Below are positions 8,063-18,202 of a stretch of DNA of 64,000 nt, one piece after another. This stretch comes from Mycolicibacterium arenosum (GTDB lineage Bacteria; Actinomycetota; Actinomycetes; Mycobacteriales; Mycobacteriaceae). The notes under the pieces are model-generated. The model saw only the letters and a program-made list of their open reading frames with translations. It made no database searches and was not told where the DNA came from. Each line of letters begins with the position of its first letter. Positions within the stretch are counted from its first letter, which is position 1. A program made the position numbers and the translations under genes. The DNA lies in assembly GCF_024320865.1 (NCBI RefSeq), contig NZ_JANDBD010000002.1, forward strand, positions 1-64,000, written 5' to 3'.

Positions 8063-8929
8063 CTAGAGGGTCGTCTCGACGTTGGCGACGTCGTCGGCGA
8101 CCGCGTCGAGGACCTCGATGTTGCGCCGCACGTCACGGCTCTCCTGCTCGCCGATCTCGTCGAACACCGCTGCCATCAATCCGTTGAACAGGCTGCGGGT
8201 GAGGACACCGACCCAGGAATCCTTGACGTCGGCGGGGATGACGTTGAACGTCATGCCAGGGAAGAACTCCAACGTCTTCACGAAGGCCCAGGCCTCCTCG
8301 CGCATCCACTTGATGGCGGGCCCGATGAGTAGGGCCTCGTCGCCGGGAACGGTGTCCAATATCGCCCTCAGCCGCGGCGAGATCTCCTCGACCTTGTCGA
8401 GCATGTCCTCGGTCTGGCTGGCCAGCACGGCGTTCACCGCCAGGAAGTCGACGCGCACGGAGTCGACGTTCCTACTGCCGGTGATCTCGTTCACCGCCAT
8501 GCCCAGGTCGAACGCGGTGTGCGCGTTGATCCCCGCCTGAATGTGCTGAACGATGACCGGTCGGGGGTTGTCCAACTGATCGAAGGACGCCCGCCAGGAC
8601 TCGGTGAGGGTGAACTCGTCCGGACGGAAGAACGCGTTGACCGCCGTCAGGTAGCGGGTGGCGAAGATCCCGGCGAGCCGGCTCATGCGTTCGCCGTCTT
8701 CGAACGCGTTCGCCTCCGCCGCCTGCTTGAGTGCGAGCGTGGTCCGCTTGTACACGGCGGCGAAATACCCGATCCGGTGCTCGGCCCCCTTCGCCCAGTC
8801 GATCAGCGTCTGCAACTCGTCGGCCGCGGCGTCGAAGGAGTCCGGCTCCCCGAAGCGCGGTGGGGTGTCAGCGGCGGGCACCTGCACATATTCGCTCGTG
8901 GCGGGCCTGGGGGCGGAGGTATGGCCCAA
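8063..8929 (-). CDS. DUF5995 family protein
   Basis: A protein of up to 288 residues matching the DUF5995 pattern: IGYFAAVYKRTT near residue 55, then FEDGERMSRLAGIFATRYL, NPRPVIVQHIQAGINAH and DLGMAVNEI. It is a predicted all-helical cytosolic protein of unknown function. The start at 8929 is a TTG only two bases from the first CIRCE element, so a GTG at 8887 or 8881, still ahead of the conserved region, is an alternative. It is divergent from groEL and reads out of the same HrcA-controlled region, so heat-shock coregulation is possible but unproven. Confidence 0.75.
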   Translation of the reverse strand: MGHTSAPRPATSEYVQVPAADTPPRFGEPDSFDAAADELQTLIDWAKGAEHRIGYFAAVYKRTTLALKQAAEANAFEDGERMSRLAGIFATRYLTAVNAFFRPDEFTLTESWRASFDQLDNPRPVIVQHIQAGINAHTAFDLGMAVNEITGSRNVDSVRVDFLAVNAVLASQTEDMLDKVEEISPRLRAILDTVPGDEALLIGPAIKWMREEAWAFVKTLEFFPGMTFNVIPADVKDSWVGVLTRSLFNGLMAAVFDEIGEQESRDVRRNIEVLDAVADDVANVETTL

Positions 8930-8930
8930 C

Positions 8931-8957
8931 CTTGCACTCGCCTAGGTCGAGTGCTAA
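8931..8957. promoter_or_regulatory. CIRCE element 1 (HrcA operator) upstream of groEL
   Basis: Half-sites CTTGCACTC and GAGTGCTAA are separated by 9 bases, which is the CIRCE architecture bound by HrcA. Two mismatches to the consensus lie in the left arm. Confidence 0.88.
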
Positions 8958-8965
8958 GAATGACG

Positions 8966-8992
8966 TTGGCACTCTCGATCAGTGAGTGCTAG
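8966..8992. promoter_or_regulatory. CIRCE element 2 (HrcA operator) upstream of groEL
   Basis: Half-sites TTGGCACTC and GAGTGCTAG are again separated by 9 bases, and the element begins 35 bases after the first one. It lies 105 bases before the groEL ATG, consistent with HrcA repression of groEL transcription at normal temperature. Confidence 0.88.
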
Positions 8993-9048
8993 GTCGGGAC
9001 GGTGAGGCAGGGGCCGCACAGCCCACAGCCGTCCGTCGCGGGCACTGA

Positions 9049-10722
<1,674 letters not shown>

Positions 10723-10738
10723 GTCCTAGCTCAACTCG

Positions 10739-10772
10739 AGGAGCCCGGTTCCGTTCGCGGGGCCGGGCTCCT
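10739..10772 (+). terminator. Terminator hairpin after groEL2
   Basis: Perfect 10-base arms AGGAGCCCGG and CCGGGCTCCT flank a 14-base loop, 17 bases past the groEL2 stop. The T tract is short (CCTTCGTG), as is common in mycobacteria. Confidence 0.7.
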
Positions 10773-10815
10773 TCGTGTGGGGAACAAAAGCGGCGGTACG
10801 CGAAGTTACCGAGGC

Positions 10816-11628
10816 ATGCCGCTACCTCAGCCCTCGTCCACGTCCACCGCCGTCGTCACAGGGGCCTCGTCGGGAATCGGAGCCGATCTGGCTCGCGAGC
10901 TCGCCGCTCGCGGGCACGGTGTCACCCTGGTGGCCCGTCGCGAGGACCGGCTCTTCGACCTGGCGAAGGAACTCGACTCGGTGCGCGTCGAGGTCATCGC
11001 CTGCGACGTCGCCGATCCGGCGGCCAGGAAAGTACTGTTCGACGAGGTGCAGCGCCGCGGATTGACCGTCGACGTGCTGGTCAACAACGCCGGGATCGGA
11101 ACGATGGGACCGGTTGCCGAGGCGGACGTCGACGGCGAGATCGCCCAGATCCGGGTCAACGTCGAGGCGGTCATCGACCTGACCACGCGAGCCGTGCAGC
11201 TGATGGTGCCGCGCGGTCGCGGCGCCATCCTGAACGTGGGCTCGACGGCGGGGTTCCAGCCGTTTCCCGGCCAGGCGGGCTATGCGGCGACGAAGGCCTT
11301 CGTCCGCTCCTACACCGAGGGACTGCGGGCTGAACTCGCGGGCAGCGGGGTCACCGTCGCCACCCTCAACCCCGGCCCGGTGCGCACCGAGTTCATCGCC
11401 TCCGCCGGCATGGACGAGAAGGCGTTCGCCGCCGCGTTCCCCAAGTTCATGTGGATGCCGTCACGGGACGTCGCGAAGGTCGGTATCGACGCGCTCGAGC
11501 ACGATCGCGGCGACGTGATCGCCGGGCTGCCGAGCCAACTCAGCACCCGGCTGTTTCAACTGATTCCGCACCGGGTGCTACTGCCGCTGCTGGCGAAGCA
11601 GCACCCCGCGCTGAAGTCGCGCGACTGA
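10816..11628 (+). CDS. Short-chain dehydrogenase (classical SDR)
   Basis: A 270-residue SDR with TGASSGIG near residues 16-23, NNAGIGTMG near residue 92, the catalytic YAATKAF near residue 156 and PGPVRTEF near residue 188. It resembles the DltE/YqjQ-like SDRs of mycobacteria; the substrate is unknown. The ATG at 10816 is preferred to one 39 bases upstream, which sits just behind the groEL terminator and adds a non-conserved stretch. It stands alone, and its stop converges with the exporter gene at a distance of one base. Confidence 0.88.
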   Translation: MPLPQPSSTSTAVVTGASSGIGADLARELAARGHGVTLVARREDRLFDLAKELDSVRVEVIACDVADPAARKVLFDEVQRRGLTVDVLVNNAGIGTMGPVAEADVDGEIAQIRVNVEAVIDLTTRAVQLMVPRGRGAILNVGSTAGFQPFPGQAGYAATKAFVRSYTEGLRAELAGSGVTVATLNPGPVRTEFIASAGMDEKAFAAAFPKFMWMPSRDVAKVGIDALEHDRGDVIAGLPSQLSTRLFQLIPHRVLLPLLAKQHPALKSRD

Positions 11629-11629
11629 C

Positions 11630-12871
11630 TCACGCCGCTGCGTGACGTCGCCGCAGCATCGCCGCGTGCACGTGCATCGGCAGCGCGAGTCCCAGTGCCA
11701 TGGCGGCGACGATCACCGACGCGCCGATGAGGTCGCCTGCCGAGGCGGACAGCAACTCCGCGGACGGGGCGCCTGCGAACTCGACGAAACCCGCCAGGGT
11801 GCGGAAGACGAATACGCCGGGCACCAGCGCGACGACGGCGGCGAAGCCGATGCCCGCGAACGGAATTCGCATGCGATGTGAGATCGGTACCAGCAGCGTT
11901 CCGACCAGTAGGCACGATGCGAACGCCGCGATCGCCAGGCTGGCGCCCGCCGCCACGGCCAACCAGTGCACCCCGTGGGCGAGCATGCCCGCCGCGACCG
12001 GCCAGCCGATCATCCGCCAGGGCATCGAGAAGAACACCGGGTAGGACGCCGCTGCCACGCCTGCGGCGACGACGTCGACGAGGAACGGTGCCGAACTCGA
12101 TTGCGCCGTCACCGCCAGCGTCTGCCCGCCGGCGTGCAGGCCTACGATCAGCCCGCCACTGATCGCGGTGAGGAGCAGGAGCCCGAAGGCCAGTCGGGCC
12201 AGACCGAGCGGAACGCGAAGGTCGAGCATGTCGAGTGCGCCGTTGAGGATGTGCGGGCCCGGCACCAGCACCATCGCCGGGCAGATGGCGACCAGCGCCG
12301 CAGCGGTTCCGAGTCCGGCGTGCGTGGCCGCAGCGCCAACCCCGCCCGCCAGCAGGGCCGCGCCGAACGCCTGGGTCAGCGGGCCGGCACCGGCGGCGCC
12401 GAGCCATCGCCGAAGCAGTCCGCCGCCCGCGGCGGCCACCGCGACCAGGAGCAGTACCAGCGGCTGATCGGCCCCGTAGATGACCGACAGCGCGGCGGCG
12501 CCCGCCGCGCAGGCGATCACGAAAGCGGTTGTGCCGGAGCCTGGTTGACGCTCGGCCTTCGCAACCCCGGCGGTCACGTGCTCGAGTTCGAGCGGTCCGT
12601 CCTGGGCGCGGTCGGCGACGCTCATCATGGCCGCGACTCGGCGCATGTTGATCGCCGTCGGTGACACCGCCGAGGTGAGCACCGTGGTGCGGGACCCGGC
12701 AGCGGTCAACGTCAGCATCGACCACGTCGGGACCACGACGGCGTCCAGGTCCAGCCCGCGGTTGAGCCGCGCGACCGCGGTCTGGGTCATGGCCGTGGAC
12801 TGTCCGTTGGCGAACAGCAGCGACGCCGCCGCCAGCAGGGCGTCGTACCGTTCGCCGCGATCGTCGGTCAT
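11630..12871 (-). CDS. Threonine/serine exporter family protein (ThrE, DUF1212)
   Basis: A 413-residue membrane protein. Residues 1-125 form the soluble N-terminal part of the ThrE/DUF1212 family (LLAAASLLFANGQSTAM, then AVSPTAINMRR). About ten hydrophobic segments follow from residue 125, including ICPAMVLVPGPHILNGALDM, typical of the second ThrE domain. ThrE of Corynebacterium exports L-threonine and L-serine; the substrate here may be these or other small amino acids. The alanine-rich frame on the opposite reading is a shadow. It lies a few bases from the next gene on the same strand and may share its transcript. Confidence 0.8.
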   Translation of the reverse strand: MTDDRGERYDALLAAASLLFANGQSTAMTQTAVARLNRGLDLDAVVVPTWSMLTLTAAGSRTTVLTSAVSPTAINMRRVAAMMSVADRAQDGPLELEHVTAGVAKAERQPGSGTTAFVIACAAGAAALSVIYGADQPLVLLLVAVAAAGGGLLRRWLGAAGAGPLTQAFGAALLAGGVGAAATHAGLGTAAALVAICPAMVLVPGPHILNGALDMLDLRVPLGLARLAFGLLLLTAISGGLIVGLHAGGQTLAVTAQSSSAPFLVDVVAAGVAAASYPVFFSMPWRMIGWPVAAGMLAHGVHWLAVAAGASLAIAAFASCLLVGTLLVPISHRMRIPFAGIGFAAVVALVPGVFVFRTLAGFVEFAGAPSAELLSASAGDLIGASVIVAAMALGLALPMHVHAAMLRRRHAAA

Positions 12872-12880
12872 GCGCCGCTG

Positions 12881-13273
12881 TCAGCGTTCGAGCGGAACGC
12901 AGTCGTCGCCGCATCCGGAAGCCGTCGGAGTGCCGGGTGTCGCCGCGCGGTGCAGTACCGCACGGGCCGGCGCGACCGTCAGTCCGGCCGCGGTGACGTC
13001 GGCGCGCCCGTCGGCGATGAGCGTGTAACCGCCCGCCTCGGTCGGCGGCCAGACCAGCGTCACGTCGGGGTGGGCGGCGGCGTTGCGGCGGGTGCTGTTC
13101 CCGATGCCCCCGACATGGAACCGACCGTCGGTCAACACCGGGTCGACGGCGACCGTGTGAGCGCTGTAGTCGTCACCGACCGTGACCAGGTAGGCGAACG
13201 TGAACTTCGCCAGGGCACCGGCCAATTCGTCGAGATTCACCGTGACGCTCACAAGCTGAGGATAGTGGGGCAT
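12881..13273 (-). CDS. Pyridoxamine 5'-phosphate oxidase-like flavin-fold protein
   Basis: A 130-residue small split-barrel protein. It has LAKFTFAYLVTVGDDYSAHTV near residues 22-42, GRFHVGGIGNSTRRNAAAHPDVTLVW and a C-terminal cysteine pair (SGCGDDC). The pattern of strand, then HP.VTL.W, then a second strand is that of PNPOx-like FMN/F420-binding proteins. Its ATG overlaps the stop of the MFS gene (TGATG), so the two are translationally coupled and the protein may act with that transporter's substrate. The much longer open frame upstream in the same frame is a shadow of the MFS gene. Confidence 0.8.
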   Translation of the reverse strand: MPHYPQLVSVTVNLDELAGALAKFTFAYLVTVGDDYSAHTVAVDPVLTDGRFHVGGIGNSTRRNAAAHPDVTLVWPPTEAGGYTLIADGRADVTAAGLTVAPARAVLHRAATPGTPTASGCGDDCVPLER

Positions 13274-14562
13274 CACAGCGCGCCGCGCAATGTCTCCGGC
13301 AGCAGGTACGTGCACACCAGGGAGACGGCGACGTAGGCCGCCAGCATCGCTCCGATGGCGGTCGCACCCCGGGCCGCCATGAGGGGCGCCGCGATCAGCG
13401 GGGGCAGCGCACCTCCGAACAGACCCGCGAGGTTCAATGCGAGGCCCGTGCCGCTGTAGCGGTACCGCGTCGCGAAGATCTCCGGAATGAACGCACCTAT
13501 CGGCCCGTAGGCCGCGCCGGCGATGGCGTAGGTGCCCACGATGGCTACCAGGTACCAGCCGGCGGCAGCGGTGTCGATCATCGGGATCAGTACGAAAGCC
13601 CACGGCAGACCCGCGGCCAGAGCGATCATCACCACGCGACGACGTCCGTACCGGTCGCACGCGATCGCCGACAGCGCGCACATCGCGATCGCGGTGAGCC
13701 CGCCAGCCACGTTGACGACGAGAATCAGGTCGCGCGACAGGCCCACCAGGCTGTGCGCGTACCCGGTGAGATACGCGTTGGCCGTGTACCCGAAGGCCAT
13801 GAACCCGATCATGCTGCCCGCGGCGAGCACCACCTCGCGACGCTGCTCGGACAGCAGCGCGAGCAACGGCATGCCGATCGCACCGCGGGCGTGTTCGCGG
13901 GCGAAGACCGGTGACTCGGCGACGTTGAGCCGGACGTACAGCGCGATCGCGACCAGCACGATGCTGAACAGGAACGGCACCCGCCACGCCCAATCGAGGA
14001 ACGCTCGGCTGCTCTCACCGATCGTGGCGTTCACGACGAGGAACACCAGGCTGCTGATCGTGAGGCCGCTCCCGCAGCCCAACGAGGGATACATGCCGTA
14101 GCGGCCGCGAGATTCGGCGGGCGCGTGCTCTGTGGCGAGCAGTGCGGCGCCCGCCCACTCCCCGCCGACCGCGAAGCCCTGCAGGAGGCGCAGTGCCAAC
14201 AGGAGCACCGGCGCGGCGACGCCGATAACCGCGGCGCCGGGGACGAGGCCCACGGCGACGGTGGACAGTCCCATGATGATCAGGGTGGCGGTCAGTGTGG
14301 CCTTGCGCCCCAACCGATCTCCGAAGTGCCCGAAGAACGCTGCACCCGCCGGCCGGGAGACGAACGCCGCGGCGAGCGTGGCCATGGACGCGACGATCGC
14401 CATGGTCGGGTTCAGATGCGGAAAGAACACCTTGGGGAACACCAGCGCCGCTGCGGTGCCGTAGATGTAGAAGTCGTAGTACTCGATCGCCGATCCCACG
14501 AAGCTCGCGAGCGCAACGCGCTTCATCGAGGTGCGCTGGGCGGGCCTGGTGACAGTGGTCAT
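13273..14562 (-). CDS. MFS transporter, metabolite:H+ symporter (MHS) type
   Basis: A 429-residue, 12-segment transporter. N-terminal FVGSAIEYYDFYIYGTAAAL (residues 16-35) and GHFGDRLGRKATL in the first cytoplasmic loop are diagnostic of the MHS branch (shikimate, proline/betaine, citrate and alpha-ketoglutarate symporters), as is LLQGFAVGGEWAGA near residue 127. It imports an unknown organic acid or zwitterion with protons. It is followed by the coupled PNPOx-like gene. The divergence of MHS proteins does not allow a substrate call. Confidence 0.9.
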   Translation of the reverse strand: MTTVTRPAQRTSMKRVALASFVGSAIEYYDFYIYGTAAALVFPKVFFPHLNPTMAIVASMATLAAAFVSRPAGAAFFGHFGDRLGRKATLTATLIIMGLSTVAVGLVPGAAVIGVAAPVLLLALRLLQGFAVGGEWAGAALLATEHAPAESRGRYGMYPSLGCGSGLTISSLVFLVVNATIGESSRAFLDWAWRVPFLFSIVLVAIALYVRLNVAESPVFAREHARGAIGMPLLALLSEQRREVVLAAGSMIGFMAFGYTANAYLTGYAHSLVGLSRDLILVVNVAGGLTAIAMCALSAIACDRYGRRRVVMIALAAGLPWAFVLIPMIDTAAAGWYLVAIVGTYAIAGAAYGPIGAFIPEIFATRYRYSGTGLALNLAGLFGGALPPLIAAPLMAARGATAIGAMLAAYVAVSLVCTYLLPETLRGAL

Positions 14563-14650
14563 GCGGCCACGCTATTTTCGGCGTCGCCACATCTCGCGCT
14601 TGCGCGCACTACTCGCGTAACAGCCGATTAGCAGGTTGTGCGCATTGTGC

Positions 14651-15727
14651 TCAGTCGACGATGTAGCCAGCGGTGGCCCGAAGGTGCTCGATCGCCTCGG
14701 CGACGATGGCCGGTACCAGGTCCGCACACGACGGCAGGTCGTCGAGGATTCCCGCGACCTGGCCGGACGCAAGCACGCCGGCTTCGGTGTTGCCCTCGAC
14801 CAGACCGGCCTTCAGCAGCATCGGGGTGTTGGCGGCCATCACGACCTGTGACCACGTCAGGTCCTTGCCGCGCCGCATCGCCAGTCCGTCGGTGACCAGT
14901 GACTTCCACGTCATGCCGGACATCTTCTTGAACTTCTGCGCGTTACCGACGGCCGCTGCGAGACCCCTTACGGGCGAGCCGCTTTCGAGCTTCTCGACGA
15001 GGCCGGTGCGGAGCACTCGGTGTGGCATGCCGTCTACGCGCGTCGACACCACGGTGCCGTCCAGCGCTGCCTCGAGGTAGCGCTTCTTGACGGCGTCGGG
15101 GACGGTCGAATCCGAGGTCAGCAGGAAGCGCGTCCCCATGGCGACACCGGCGGCACCGTAGGAGAGTGCGGCGGCGAGACCGCGCCCGTCGAAGAAGCCG
15201 CCGGCCGCGATGACCGGCATACCGGTGTCGGCGACGGCGTCGAGCACCGACGGCAACAGCAGCGTCGTCGCGATCGGTCCGGTGTGGCCGCCGCCCTCGC
15301 CGCCCTGCACGATCACCGCGTCGGCGCCCCATCCGGCGACCTTCTTGGCGTGCTTCGCCAGCCCGACCGACGGAATGACGACCACGCCGGCGTCTTTCAG
15401 TCGCGCGATGAGGTCGGGCTTGGGCGCCAGCGCGAACGACGCGACCTTGACGCCCTCGCGGATCAGCAGGTCGACGCGATCGTTCGCGTCGCCCGCGTCC
15501 GCGCGGATGTTGATGCCGAACGGCTTGTCGGTGGCGGCCTTGACCTTGCCGACCGCGGTGCCGAGTTCCTCGAGCGTCATCGTCGCCGAGGCGAGGATGC
15601 CGAGGCCGCCGGCGTTCGACGTCGCCGCCACCAGACGAGCACCGGCCACCCAGCCCATGCCGGTCTGAACGACGGGGTGCTCGATTCCGACGAGTTCGGT
15701 CAGGGGCGTCTTCAGCGTGGCCGTCAT
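14651..15727 (-). CDS. ipdC: IpdC, nitronate monooxygenase-fold steroid ring C/D reductase (Rv3553 homologue)
   Basis: A 358-residue FMN-dependent TIM-barrel protein of the 2-nitropropane dioxygenase family: VQTGMGWVAG near residue 20, IVQGGEGGGHTG near residue 140 and VIAAGGFFDGRGLAAAL near residue 170. In M. tuberculosis, IpdC reduces the hydroxylated ring C/D (HIP-derived) CoA thioester during degradation of the last two steroid rings. Assignment rests on fold plus position directly behind ipdAB, as in Rv3551-Rv3553. The ATG overlaps the ipdB stop (ATGA). The frame continues upstream as a shadow across ipdB. It is the last gene of a KstR2-type operon. Confidence 0.9.
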   Translation of the reverse strand: MTATLKTPLTELVGIEHPVVQTGMGWVAGARLVAATSNAGGLGILASATMTLEELGTAVGKVKAATDKPFGINIRADAGDANDRVDLLIREGVKVASFALAPKPDLIARLKDAGVVVIPSVGLAKHAKKVAGWGADAVIVQGGEGGGHTGPIATTLLLPSVLDAVADTGMPVIAAGGFFDGRGLAAALSYGAAGVAMGTRFLLTSDSTVPDAVKKRYLEAALDGTVVSTRVDGMPHRVLRTGLVEKLESGSPVRGLAAAVGNAQKFKKMSGMTWKSLVTDGLAMRRGKDLTWSQVVMAANTPMLLKAGLVEGNTEAGVLASGQVAGILDDLPSCADLVPAIVAEAIEHLRATAGYIVD

Positions 15728-16470
15728 GACCGGATCTCGCGGTCTCGCAGGCCCTTCGGGTCGATGACCTCCTGGATGAGCTTCAGCTCGGCCCCGGTGG
15801 GCATCCTGGTCTGCTCTGCGGAGTCGAGTCCGTGCACCTCGAAGGACGTGTTCTCGGCGACCTCGGCCGCGTCCACACCGGGATGCAGCGAGACAGCGCG
15901 CATCTGGTGGTCGGGTCCGTTGAAGTCGAACACACCGAGGTTGGACACCACCCGGAACACGTTGACGAAGCGGTAGGCGGGATTGGCGGGATCGACCTTG
16001 TCCCAGCCGATCCCCGACACGATGTCGACGGACTCGCCGAACACGCGCGTCGAGTGGGCCCCCACCCAGTAGCTGGTGGCGTGATTGATCGAGTTGCCCG
16101 GCGCGCCGCGGACGCCGAACATCTGGCGCTTCGGGTGCTGGATCGGGCCGAACGCCGACAGGTTCTGGTTGCCGTAGCGGTCGACCTGGTTGGCGCCCAT
16201 CACGACGTGCCGCCGACCCCACGCCAGGGTTTCGAAGACGCGGCCGAACGGCATCCAGCCCTCGATGGCTCCGGTGGCGCCCATCGCCGGGGTGTCGGCG
16301 AGGATGCGGGCCTCGCCGTCGGTCAGCAGGATGTCGGGGGAGAACGTCAGCCTCGCGAGGCGGGCGCCGATCGACACCATGTTGGCCATCGGGCTGACCA
16401 TGATCTCGCCCGCATCGCGGAAGAGTTCGGCGCATGCGACGGCGCACACCTCGGCACGGGTTGCGGACAT
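15724..16470 (-). CDS. ipdB: IpdB, beta subunit of COCHEA-CoA hydrolase (Rv3552 homologue)
   Basis: A 248-residue CoA-transferase-fold protein starting MSATRAEVCAVACAELFRD, with SPMANMVSIGARLARLTFSP and GNQNLSAFGPIQHPKRQ further on. IpdA and IpdB form a heteromer that hydrolytically opens the last carbocyclic ring of cholesterol. The frame also offers an ATG at 16503 that overlaps the ipdA stop. I choose 16470 because the family start is MS.TRAEV and a GGAGAG ribosome site lies just ahead. The extra codons are made of a small repeat sequence (GAGCGAAGCGACCGG) seen at other junctions in the window. Confidence 0.9.
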   Translation of the reverse strand: MSATRAEVCAVACAELFRDAGEIMVSPMANMVSIGARLARLTFSPDILLTDGEARILADTPAMGATGAIEGWMPFGRVFETLAWGRRHVVMGANQVDRYGNQNLSAFGPIQHPKRQMFGVRGAPGNSINHATSYWVGAHSTRVFGESVDIVSGIGWDKVDPANPAYRFVNVFRVVSNLGVFDFNGPDHQMRAVSLHPGVDAAEVAENTSFEVHGLDSAEQTRMPTGAELKLIQEVIDPKGLRDREIRS

Positions 16471-16499
16471 CTCTCCGGTCGCTTCGCTCGCCCCGGCGA

Positions 16500-17381
16500 T
16501 CATGCCTGCTCCTCCTTGAACTTGCGGACGGCGGCCTGGTAATCGGCCTCGCTGCCCGACAGGTAGGTCGAGACGAACTCGGCCCAGGCCTCATCGGACG
16601 CCGCCGCTTCGGCGTAGTGCCGCTGGAACTTCTCGTCGCGCTTGTAATCCGGTTCGGCCATCGTGAAGTGGGCGCCGTTGGGGGCCTCGACGACGGTGTC
16701 GACCATCATCCGGTTGACCAGCAGTGCCTGCGGCGGAACGGCTTTCACCAGCTCATCGGTCGACACCACGCGGTCGACCGACAGCAGGCGCTGCTGCGCC
16801 GACATGAGGAACAGATCGTCGAAGTAGGGGTCGATGCCGGTGTAGGCGGCGTTACCCGCTTCGTCACCGAGGTTGAGGTGTACCAGCGCGACGTCGAGGT
16901 TGAGTGCGGGCATGGCGATCAACTCCTCGTAGCCGAGATCATCCGTCGGATACGGGGACTTGACGGTCTTCAGCTCGTCACCCCAGAACGCCCGGACGTC
17001 GCTTCCCAGGCCCGCGCGGATCGGCAGGAACGGAAGCCGTTGCGCCGCAGCCTGCAACCCGCAGCGCAGCATGCCCTCGTCCATCTCGCGGGCCTCGATC
17101 GACCCGGAGGTGCGCGCCTTCGCGAACCACGGATCGTAGAACGGCGGCGAGTCCAGCGATACGAAACCGTAGTAGACGCGCTTGACCTTGCCCGCCGAGC
17201 AGAGCAGGCCGAGGTCCGGGCCGCCGTAGGTGACGACGGTCAGGTCGGTGACCTCGGTGCGGAGCAGTGCCCGGATGAACGCCATCGGCTTGCGGCGCGA
17301 CCCCCAGCCGCCGATGCCGATGGTCATCCCGCTCTCGATCGACGAGACTGCTTCGTCGAGAGTCGTTCTCTTGTCGCTCAT
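16500..17381 (-). CDS. ipdA: IpdA, alpha subunit of COCHEA-CoA hydrolase (Rv3551 homologue)
   Basis: A 293-residue class I CoA-transferase-like protein: GMTIGIGGWGSRRKPMAF near residue 18, then VVTYGGPDLGLL near residue 47, and ALVHLNLGDEAGNAAYTG near residue 160. IpdA carries the catalytic glutamate of the IpdAB hydrolase, which cleaves the ring C/D intermediate of cholesterol catabolism. Start and stop overlap the neighbouring genes by four bases on both sides (ATGA junctions), so echA20-ipdA-ipdB-ipdC is one tightly coupled operon. Confidence 0.93.
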   Translation of the reverse strand: MSDKRTTLDEAVSSIESGMTIGIGGWGSRRKPMAFIRALLRTEVTDLTVVTYGGPDLGLLCSAGKVKRVYYGFVSLDSPPFYDPWFAKARTSGSIEAREMDEGMLRCGLQAAAQRLPFLPIRAGLGSDVRAFWGDELKTVKSPYPTDDLGYEELIAMPALNLDVALVHLNLGDEAGNAAYTGIDPYFDDLFLMSAQQRLLSVDRVVSTDELVKAVPPQALLVNRMMVDTVVEAPNGAHFTMAEPDYKRDEKFQRHYAEAAASDEAWAEFVSTYLSGSEADYQAAVRKFKEEQA

Positions 17382-18133
17382 TTGGTTCCCTTGTCGGTAC
17401 CCGCGAACGCGTCGCGGTGTTCATCGGAGACGCCGGCCAGGTTCAACTCGAACGTGAAGCCCTGCTCCATGCGGTATCTCGCGTTGACCGGCTGGATGTC
17501 GATGAAGTTCAGCGCTTCCTTGGCGGCGCGGATCACCCTGGTGTCCTTCGAGGCGATGTCGCGTGCCACCCGTAGCGCGGACTCGTCGAGGTCGGCGCGG
17601 GGCACGACCTCGTGCACGGAGCCGAAGTGGTGCAGCGTGTTCGCATCGACCGTCGCGGCGGTGAAGAAGAGTCGACGCATCATGTGCTGGGGGACCAGTC
17701 GCGAGAGGTGCGTCGCCGCACCCAGTGCGCCGCGTTCCACCTCGGGGAGGCCGAACTTCGCGTCGTCGGAGGCGACGATGACGTCGGCGTTGCCCACCAG
17801 TCCGATGCCGCCGCCGACGCAGAATCCGTTGACGGCGGCCACGACGGGCACCTCGCACTCGTACACGGCCCGGAAGGCGTGGAAGCAGCCGCGATTGGCG
17901 TCGATGAGTGCGGTGAAGCCCTCGGTGTTCTGCATCTCCTTGATGTCGACGCCGGCGTTGAAGCCGCGACCCTCGGCGCGCAGGATCACCACGTGGGTGC
18001 TGCGGTCCCGGCCCGCGGCGGTGATCGCGTCACCGAGTTCGAACCACCCGCGAGACGGAATCGCGTTCACGGGCGGGTAGTCGACGGTCACCGAGACGAT
18101 GCCCGGTTCGACGGTCGTGGACGTAATCGTCAT
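17378..18133 (-). CDS. echA20: EchA20, crotonase-fold ring D hydrolase (Rv3550 homologue)
   Basis: A 251-residue enoyl-CoA hydratase/isomerase-family protein. The oxyanion-hole motifs RAEGRGFNAGVDIKEM near residue 53 and FCVGGGIGLVGNADVI near residue 103 are clear, and a C-terminal GFTFELNLAG follows. In M. tuberculosis, EchA20 hydrolyses ring D of the 5-OH-HIC-CoA pathway intermediate, upstream of IpdAB. It is the first gene of the echA20-ipdABC operon. Its start lies 40 bases from a perfect KstR2 box, so induction by ring C/D CoA thioesters through KstR2 is expected. Confidence 0.93.
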   Translation of the reverse strand: MTITSTTVEPGIVSVTVDYPPVNAIPSRGWFELGDAITAAGRDRSTHVVILRAEGRGFNAGVDIKEMQNTEGFTALIDANRGCFHAFRAVYECEVPVVAAVNGFCVGGGIGLVGNADVIVASDDAKFGLPEVERGALGAATHLSRLVPQHMMRRLFFTAATVDANTLHHFGSVHEVVPRADLDESALRVARDIASKDTRVIRAAKEALNFIDIQPVNARYRMEQGFTFELNLAGVSDEHRDAFAGTDKGTK

Positions 18134-18173
18134 GAGGTCTCCAGTGAGCTCGTGAACAGGGGGCGGCTAGGAA

Positions 18174-18187
18174 AGCAAGCACTTGCT
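18174..18187. promoter_or_regulatory. KstR2 operator
   Basis: AGCAAGCACTTGCT fits the KstR2 consensus AnCAAGnnCTTGnT at every fixed position and is fully palindromic. It lies between divergent echA20 and the Rv3549c-like SDR gene, 15 bases before the GTG of the latter, and so can control both units. Confidence 0.9.
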
Positions 18188-18202
18188 TGGTACGCTAGCA
18201 CA

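Noticed and set aside
8921..8992. A 23-codon open frame with a plausible ribosome site across the two CIRCE elements
   Set aside because: It overlaps the operators and the likely promoter, so it is probably upstream of the transcript start; coincidence is more likely than a leader peptide.
12881..13993. The long in-frame extension of the PNPOx-like gene
   Set aside because: The first 240 residues are Arg/Gly-rich shadow of the MFS gene; the family starts at the ATG at 13273.
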